Source of the DNA: Streptomyces sp. DG1A-41
GTDB taxonomy: Bacteria; Actinomycetota; Actinomycetes; Streptomycetales; Streptomycetaceae
DNA: 64,000 bases
Assembly: GCF_037055355.1 (NCBI RefSeq)
Contig: NZ_CP146350.1
Span: forward strand, 6,037,001-6,101,000
Reading direction: 5' to 3'
Numbering within the stretch: position 1 is the stretch's first letter; each line of letters begins with the position of its first letter. The notes under the pieces are model-generated. The model made no database searches. It saw nothing but the letters and a program-made list of their open reading frames with translations, and was not told the origin of the DNA. Shown piece after piece: positions 59,138 to 64,000 of the stretch. The translations under genes were made by a program, and so were the position numbers.

Positions 59138-59893
59138 ATGCAGAGCCCGATTTTCGCCTACAACGAGCAGCAGACCCAGGACCGCTGGAGTCTCCAGAAC
59201 AAGCAGATGCTGCGCGTCGCCCTGGAGGGCCACGACGGCATCCTGGCCCGCAAGGGCACCATGGTCGCCTACCAGGGCCTCGTCGAGTTCGACGCCGAGT
59301 ACCAGAGCAACGACCAGGCACGCGCGCGTGCGCACACCGGTGAGGGACTCGACCTGATGCGCTGCCACGGGCAGGGCACGGTCTACCTCGCCAACCTCAA
59401 GCAGCACGTCCACGTCATGGAGGTGGAGCAGGACGGTCTCACCGTCGACAGCAGCTATGTGCTGGCGATGGACTCCTCCTTGCACCACGAGGTCATCGCC
59501 GTCGACAGCCTCTACGGCATCTCCGGCTCCGGGAAGTACCAGCTCAACATCACCGGCCGGGGCAAGGTGGCCCTGATGACCTCGGGTATGCCGCTGCTGA
59601 TGCACGTGACGCCCGACAAGTACGTCAACTGCGACGCCGACGCGATTGTCGCCTGGTCGACGAGTCTGCGCGTGCAGATGCAGGCCCAGACGCACTCCTC
59701 CGGGGTGTGGCGGCGTCGCGGCAGCACCGGCGAGGGCTGGGAGCTGAGCTTCATGGGCACCGGCTTCGCGCTCGTCCAGCCGAGCGAACTGCTGCCGCCG
59801 CAGAACGCACAGATCGGCTCGGGCCTCGCCGCCCAGTACGGCATGGGCCAGCAGGGAGCACGCGGGCAGAACCAGGGCAACGTCTGGAACTGA
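59138..59893 (+). CDS. AIM24 family protein
   Basis: The 251-residue third AIM24 protein of the operon has LARKGTMVAYQGLVEFD, LMRCHGQGTVYLAN, VDSSYVLAMDSSLHHEV and LSFMGTGFALVQPSELLP, with a short Gln/Gly-rich tail. ATG 59138 follows GAGGGGGAG. Three AIM24 domains in tandem suggest they form a hetero-oligomer. The operon ends with a terminator. Confidence 0.92.
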   Translation: MQSPIFAYNEQQTQDRWSLQNKQMLRVALEGHDGILARKGTMVAYQGLVEFDAEYQSNDQARARAHTGEGLDLMRCHGQGTVYLANLKQHVHVMEVEQDGLTVDSSYVLAMDSSLHHEVIAVDSLYGISGSGKYQLNITGRGKVALMTSGMPLLMHVTPDKYVNCDADAIVAWSTSLRVQMQAQTHSSGVWRRRGSTGEGWELSFMGTGFALVQPSELLPPQNAQIGSGLAAQYGMGQQGARGQNQGNVWN

Positions 59894-59915
59894 CCCGCCA
59901 CGGACCCGGCAAAAC

Positions 59916-59949
59916 GTAAGGGGCGATCACCTTGGTGGCCGCCCCTTAC
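59916..59949. terminator. bidirectional terminator after the AIM24 operon
   Basis: A 10-bp stem (GTAAGGGGCG at 59916-59925 against 59940-59949) ends with T residues for the plus strand and lies between two convergent stops. Confidence 0.85.
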
Positions 59950-59956
59950 ACATGCC

Positions 59957-60484
59957 TCAGACCGCGAGCCTCGCGCGTGTGGCCTCCAGCAGACGTACGA
60001 CCGACTCGTCGGCCACCTCCGCGACCTCGTCGTAGCCGAACCAGCGCACGTCGAGTGACTCGTCGCTGATCTCGTGCGCAGCGTCCGGCGGCGCCAGGAC
60101 CGCGTACTGGACGTCGAAGTGGCAGTGGCACGGCGGCGGGATCGGGTGCCGGTCCAGGCGCACCGGGCCGCCCGGCAGCAGCGAGAGCCCCGAGACGCCG
60201 GACTCCTCCGTCGCCTCACGCAGGGCCGCGGCCGCCAGGGAGCTGTCGCCCGGCTCGCAGTGGCCGCCCGTCTGGAGCCACATCCGCAGCTTTCTGTGCA
60301 GGGTCAGCAGGACCCGGCCGGCCACGGGGTCGATCACCAGGGCGCTCGCGGTGATGTGACCCGCCGGGCAGGCCTTCCACAGACCGTCCGGGTGTTCCGC
60401 CAGATGGTCGAGGTAGGCCTGGCGCAGGTCCGTCTGGTCCTCGTACTCCTTGAGCACGAGGACCGCGTCGTCGTAGAGGCTCAC
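59957..60484 (-). CDS. Nudix hydrolase
   Basis: The 175-residue protein has the Nudix box GGHCEPGDSSLAAAALREATEESG, close to the consensus GX5EX7REUXEEXGU with Glu-Glu for metal binding. It follows an N-terminal helix and a strand VLLTLHRKLRMWLQTGG. Substrate unknown; short actinobacterial proteins of this type are often annotated as NTP pyrophosphohydrolases. GTG at 60482-60484 overlaps the stop of the next gene upstream (GTGA), so the pair is coupled. Confidence 0.9.
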   Translation of the reverse strand: MSLYDDAVLVLKEYEDQTDLRQAYLDHLAEHPDGLWKACPAGHITASALVIDPVAGRVLLTLHRKLRMWLQTGGHCEPGDSSLAAAALREATEESGVSGLSLLPGGPVRLDRHPIPPPCHCHFDVQYAVLAPPDAAHEISDESLDVRWFGYDEVAEVADESVVRLLEATRARLAV

Positions 60485-61920
60485 CCGGCGTCGTCGCCCT
60501 TGTTCTTGTCCTCGCCCTCGTCCTTCTTCTCCAGGTCGGGCTTGTCCGCCGCCTCGCCGAGCATCTTGTCCAGCTCGGAGAAGTCGATCTGCTCACGGTG
60601 CACGAAGCCGTCAGGGTCATCCAGGTCGGTGGCCGTCGGCAGCATGTCCGGGTGGTGCCACAGGGCGTCCCGGCCGTCGACACCTCGCGCGTCGGTGAGC
60701 GAGGCCCACAGACGGGAGGCGTCACGCAGGCGGCGCGGGCGCAGCTCCAGGCCGATCAGCGTGGCGAACGTCTGCTCGGCCGGGCCGCCCGAGGCGCGGC
60801 GGCGGCGCAGCGTCTCGCGCAGGGCGTCGGCGGACGACAGACGGGGCTTGGCGGCGGCGTGGACCACCGCGTCGACCCAGCCCTCCACGAGCGCCAGCGC
60901 CGTCTCCAGACGCGCCAGGGCGGCCTTCTGCTCGGGCGTGTCCTCGGGCTGGAACATGCCCTGCTGGAGCACCTCCTGGAGCTGCTCGGGGTTCTGCGGG
61001 TCGAACTGGCCGACCACGTCCTCCAGCTTGGCCGTGTCGACCTTGATCCCGCGGGCGTAGCCGTCTACCGCGCCGAACAGATGCGAGCGCAGCCACGGCA
61101 CGTGCGCGAAGAGCCGCTGGTGGGCGGCCTCGCGCAGGGCGAGATACAGCCGCACCTCCTCCTGCGGGACGCTCAGGTCCTTGCCGAACGTCTCGATGTT
61201 CACCGGCAGCAGCGCGGCCTTGCCGGCCGGGCCCAGCGGCAGGCCGATGTCGGACGAGCCGACGACCTCACCGGCGAGCACGCCGACGGCCTGCCCGATC
61301 TGCGTACCGAACATGGCGCCGCCCATCGAGCGCATCATGCCGATCAGCGGGCCGGCCATGGCCTGCATCTCCTCCGGCAGGACGTCACCCATAGCGGTGC
61401 CGACGCGCTCGGCGACCGGGTCGACGAGCTCCTTCCAGGCGGGCAGGGTCGCCTCGACCCACTCGGCGCGGCTCCAGGCCACGGCCGAGCCGGCGCCGGA
61501 CGGCAGGGACGTGGCGTCGTCGAGCCACAGGTCGGCGAGGCGGACGGCCTCCTCGACGGCCTTGCGCTCGGCGGGGCCGACGCTGGTGTCCTTGGTGCCG
61601 TCAGGGCTGCCCTGGGACACCGTCTGGCGGGCGATCTGCTTGGCCATGTCCCAGTTCACGGGGCCGCCCTCGTAGGAGAGCATCTGGCCCAGCTGCTGGA
61701 ACGCGGCGCCCAGGTCGTTGGGGTTCAGGGAGCCGAACATGGCTGCGAACGGGTTGTCCGCACCGGGGCCGCCGAATCCTCCGGCTCCGGGCAGGCCGCC
61801 GAAACCGAACGGATTGGCCGGTCCCTGACCACCACCGCTCTGCTGGTCCTTCTTCTTGCCCTCGTCGCCGTCGTCCGGCTCCTCCGGCGGAAGGCCGAAT
61901 CCGAATGGGGTGTCACTCAC
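60481..61920 (-). CDS. DUF2342 zinc-dependent metalloprotease-like protein
   Basis: The 479-residue protein has a Gly/Pro/Phe-rich N-terminus (PFGFGLPPEEPDDGD, PFGFGGLPGAGG). The core is helical: MGGAMFGTQIGQAVGVLAGEVVGSSD and LREAAHQRLFAHVPW, where EAAHQRLF replaces the usual HExxH. The tail is acidic (KKDEGEDKNKGDDAG). NCBI-type names for this family are zinc-dependent metalloprotease or coenzyme F420 biosynthesis-associated; the metal site here is not certain. GTG 61918-61920 follows GAGGAA. Confidence 0.85.
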   Translation of the reverse strand: MSDTPFGFGLPPEEPDDGDEGKKKDQQSGGGQGPANPFGFGGLPGAGGFGGPGADNPFAAMFGSLNPNDLGAAFQQLGQMLSYEGGPVNWDMAKQIARQTVSQGSPDGTKDTSVGPAERKAVEEAVRLADLWLDDATSLPSGAGSAVAWSRAEWVEATLPAWKELVDPVAERVGTAMGDVLPEEMQAMAGPLIGMMRSMGGAMFGTQIGQAVGVLAGEVVGSSDIGLPLGPAGKAALLPVNIETFGKDLSVPQEEVRLYLALREAAHQRLFAHVPWLRSHLFGAVDGYARGIKVDTAKLEDVVGQFDPQNPEQLQEVLQQGMFQPEDTPEQKAALARLETALALVEGWVDAVVHAAAKPRLSSADALRETLRRRRASGGPAEQTFATLIGLELRPRRLRDASRLWASLTDARGVDGRDALWHHPDMLPTATDLDDPDGFVHREQIDFSELDKMLGEAADKPDLEKKDEGEDKNKGDDAG

Positions 61921-62113
61921 GGGATTCCTCGGCTGGTAGGGCCGCCGGTTCTTTCCGGCGGCACGGCTGCCCGACATCACCACCCAGCGTAGACACCTCG
62001 GGGCGGATCGGGCCTCGGTGCTTCGCCGACTGACGGCCTGCGGCAGGATGGATGCCACCTGGTACGCACGCCTAGCTCGTGCTCGTACTGAAGACAACCG
62101 CTGGAGACGCCCG

Positions 62114-63235
62114 GTGAGTTCCCCAGATCCGCAGGTTCGCGCAGCGCGAAACCAGTCAACCAGTTCCGCGAGTCCCGCGGCGCGCGGACCCGTCGTCGCG
62201 GTCACCGGTGCCGCGTACGGCGTCGGTGCCCTGCTCACCGAGCAGCTCGCCGCGTCCGACGAGGTCAAGCAGGTCGTCGCCATCGACGAGCGGCGCGGCG
62301 ACTGCGCCGCGGCGCAGTGGCACATCCTGGACGTACGGGATCCGGCCATCGCGGACAAGCTGCGAGGCGCCGACGTGGTGGTGCACCTGGCGCTGGACCT
62401 CGACCTGGAGACCGACGCCGCCGCCCGAACGGCCTACAACGTACGGGGGACACAGACCGTCCTGACGGCGGCCGCGGCGGCCGGAGTGCACCGGGTCGTG
62501 CTGTGCACCTCGGCGATGGTCTACGGAGCGCTGCCGGACAACGAGCTGCCGCTCTCCGAGGACGCTGAGCTGCGGGCCACGGCGGAGGCGACGGGCGTCG
62601 GGGACCTGCTGGAGATCGAGCGGCTGGCGCGGCGGGCGCCGCGGGCGCACCCGGGGCTCAACGTCACCGTGGTGCGGCCGGCGATCCTGGTGGGAGGCAC
62701 GGACACGGCGCTGACCAGGTACTTCGAGTCTCCTCGGCTGCTCGTCGTCGCCGGGTCGCGGCCCGCGTGGCAGTTCTGCCACGTCGAGGACCTGTGCAGC
62801 GCGCTGGAGTACGCCGTCCTGGAGAAGGTCGACGGGGAACTGACCGTCGGGTGCGACGGGTGGCTGGAGCAGGAGGAGGTCGAGGAGCTCAGCGGCATCC
62901 GGCGCATGGAGCTGCCGTCGGCGGTCGCGCTGGGTGCGGCGGCGCGCCTGCACCGCATCGGGCTCACGCCGTCTCCGGCCGGGGATCTGGCGTACACGAT
63001 GTACCCCTGGGTGGTCAGCGGCAGTCGGCTGCACGACGCCGGGTGGCGGCCGCGGTACACCAACGAGGAGGTGCTGGCGGAGCTCTTGGAGGAGGTCTCC
63101 GGCCGGCACACGGTGGCCGGGCGGCGACTGGGCCGCAAGGACGCGACGGCGGCGGGTGCCGCGGGTGCGACGGTGGCGCTGCTGGGTGCGGCCGCGGTGG
63201 TGCGACGGGCCCGGAAGGCCCGGCGGCGGATCTGA
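62114..63235 (+). CDS. NAD-dependent epimerase/dehydratase (extended SDR)
   Basis: The 373-residue protein has a Rossmann start VVAVTGAAYGVGALLTEQL (GxxxGxG variant), DVRDPA, VVHLAL, the STS-like CTSAMVYGA and the C-terminal ARRLGRK with a short hydrophobic stretch (GAAGATVALLGAAAVV). The catalytic YxxxK is not evident; Tyr in VYGA may be the only one, so it may not catalyse epimerisation. Similar proteins occur beside DUF2342 in actinobacteria. GTG 62114 follows GGAG; the two genes diverge. Confidence 0.85.
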   Translation: MSSPDPQVRAARNQSTSSASPAARGPVVAVTGAAYGVGALLTEQLAASDEVKQVVAIDERRGDCAAAQWHILDVRDPAIADKLRGADVVVHLALDLDLETDAAARTAYNVRGTQTVLTAAAAAGVHRVVLCTSAMVYGALPDNELPLSEDAELRATAEATGVGDLLEIERLARRAPRAHPGLNVTVVRPAILVGGTDTALTRYFESPRLLVVAGSRPAWQFCHVEDLCSALEYAVLEKVDGELTVGCDGWLEQEEVEELSGIRRMELPSAVALGAAARLHRIGLTPSPAGDLAYTMYPWVVSGSRLHDAGWRPRYTNEEVLAELLEEVSGRHTVAGRRLGRKDATAAGAAGATVALLGAAAVVRRARKARRRI

Positions 63236-63329
63236 GAGCCGCCTCTGTAGGAGACTCCGAACCCGTACGCGCGCGTGCCGGGTGATACCTCTATTCCGTC
63301 CTGTCGGTCCCGTGCGGCACGATGGAGGC

Positions 63330-63791
63330 ATGGCATCCACGAGCGATCACCCCGGTGAACAGGCCGCGCAGGACCCGATCAGGCTGATCGGGATTCGGGA
63401 CACGGCTCTCTCCGTGGACGAGGTGTTCCGGGCCGTCGGGGACGACGCGGCCGGAGGCACCGCGCTCTTCGTGGGGACCGTGCGGAACCACGACGGGGGT
63501 GCCGACGTCGCGGAGCTGGGCTATTCGTGCCACCCCAGTGCCGAGGCCGAGATGCGGCGGATCGCCGAGAAGGTTGTCGCCGAGTTCCCGGTACGCGCGC
63601 TGGCCGCCGTGCACCGGGTGGGCGACCTGAGTGTCGGGGACCTCGCCGTGGTCGTCGCCGTCTCCTGTCCGCACCGGGGAGAGGCCTTCGAGGCCTGCCG
63701 GAAGCTGATCGACGACCTCAAGCACGAAGTGCCCATCTGGAAGCATCAGAAGTTCTCCGACGGTACCGAGGAGTGGGTGGGCGCCTGCTGA
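63330..63791 (+). CDS. moaE: MoaE, molybdopterin synthase large subunit
   Basis: The 153-residue protein has the MoaE patterns GGTALFVGTVRNHDGG, ELGYSCHPSAEAEM, AAVHRVGDLSVGDLAVVVAVS and the C-terminal PIWKHQKFSDGTEEWVG with the catalytic Lys pair. MoaE with the MoaD sulfur carrier converts cyclic pyranopterin monophosphate to molybdopterin. moaD is not in this window. ATG 63330 has GGAGG only one base away, too close to be the real site, so the start may be slightly further in or leaderless. Confidence 0.95.
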   Translation: MASTSDHPGEQAAQDPIRLIGIRDTALSVDEVFRAVGDDAAGGTALFVGTVRNHDGGADVAELGYSCHPSAEAEMRRIAEKVVAEFPVRALAAVHRVGDLSVGDLAVVVAVSCPHRGEAFEACRKLIDDLKHEVPIWKHQKFSDGTEEWVGAC

Positions 63792-63907
63792 ATCCGGGGC
63801 GCCGTATTCCGGTTGCGTAACCGCACCCCTGGCGTGAGCGTTGTCACTGCGGATGGTTAATCTGCTGATCAGTCAGTTGCGGACGCTCAAAGGGGTTGGA
63901 GGTCGGC

Positions 63908-64000
63908 ATGGCGGCGCTCGCCTGGTTGCTGATTCCGCTTGTGGCTGCGATCGGCGCGGGCCTCTGGGGCAGTTGGGCCAACAGGACCCGCAAGGTCCGT
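63908..64000 (+). CDS. start of a small membrane protein, cut by window end
   Basis: ATG 63908 follows GGAGG (6 bp spacer) and opens MAALAWLLIPLVAAIGAGLW, a signal-anchor helix, then GSWANRTRKVR at the end of the window. The 31 visible codons suggest a short membrane protein; the rest lies outside. Confidence 0.75.
   Translation, partial: MAALAWLLIPLVAAIGAGLWGSWANRTRKVR

Noticed and set aside
1..64000. tRNA or rRNA genes, transposases, integrases, attachment sites
   Set aside because: I looked for tRNA-like ends and for typical transposase or integrase proteins and saw none; a tRNAscan and a mobile-element search would be decisive.

Overview
The window is chromosomal DNA of very high G+C. 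GTG starts are common, genes are packed tightly with 4-bp start/stop overlaps, and there are wbl, Slp-type peptidase, AdnAB and mycoredoxin genes. Together these point to a Streptomyces or close relative. The gene order adnA-adnB-nudC-mycoredoxin-uvrD2-whiB7-UbiB matches what I remember of the Rv3202c-Rv3197 region of mycobacteria, so this looks like conserved core chromosome. I found no tRNA, rRNA, CRISPR array, transposase, integrase or phage gene.

Layout. 1-6.2 kb: a cut-off hypothetical gene, then Mrp, a DUF1003 membrane protein and a soluble MgtE-N/CBS protein as one minus-strand operon, a lipoprotein, and CorA. 6.6-15.5 kb: a Sufu-domain protein, an MFS exporter, a PHP phosphoesterase, a MarC protein, an unusual trypsin-like protease fused to an alpha/beta hydrolase, a NYN-domain protein and a hydrolase. 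15.6-21.6 kb: a DEAD-box helicase with a long repetitive basic tail, a ferritin-like protein, DUF3107, a TetR regulator and an acidic small protein. 21.9-25.0 kb: a hydrolase, a DUF3152 zinc-protease-like gene split by a frameshift, and the stump of a peptide ABC ATPase. 25.2-30.0 kb: a coupled set of PelF-like glycosyltransferase, polytopic membrane protein, frameshifted sugar epimerase and spherulin-4-like protein, which I read as an exopolysaccharide locus. 30.1-38.0 kb: MoeZ, two S33 lipoprotein peptidases, a kinase-like/flippase fusion and an alkyltransferase-like protein.

38.3-55.5 kb is the genome-maintenance and antibiotic-response block: AdnA, AdnB, an M20 peptidase, NudC, a methyltransferase, mycoredoxin, UvrD2, then wblC (whiB7) behind a promoter of the WhiB7 type, a 109-codon upstream ORF and an intrinsic terminator. 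Two small proteins, a UbiB-like kinase and a ThiF-family protein follow. 55.8-64 kb: a YgjP-type metallopeptidase, a TerD-AIM24 fusion with two more AIM24 proteins, a Nudix protein, a DUF2342 protein, an epimerase, MoaE and the start of a small membrane protein.

The observations most worth pursuing are the Pel/galactosaminogalactan-like locus with its broken epimerase, the protease-hydrolase fusion, the complete wblC attenuation layout, the ThiF/UbiB pair, and two separate 17-bp tandem repeat arrays.
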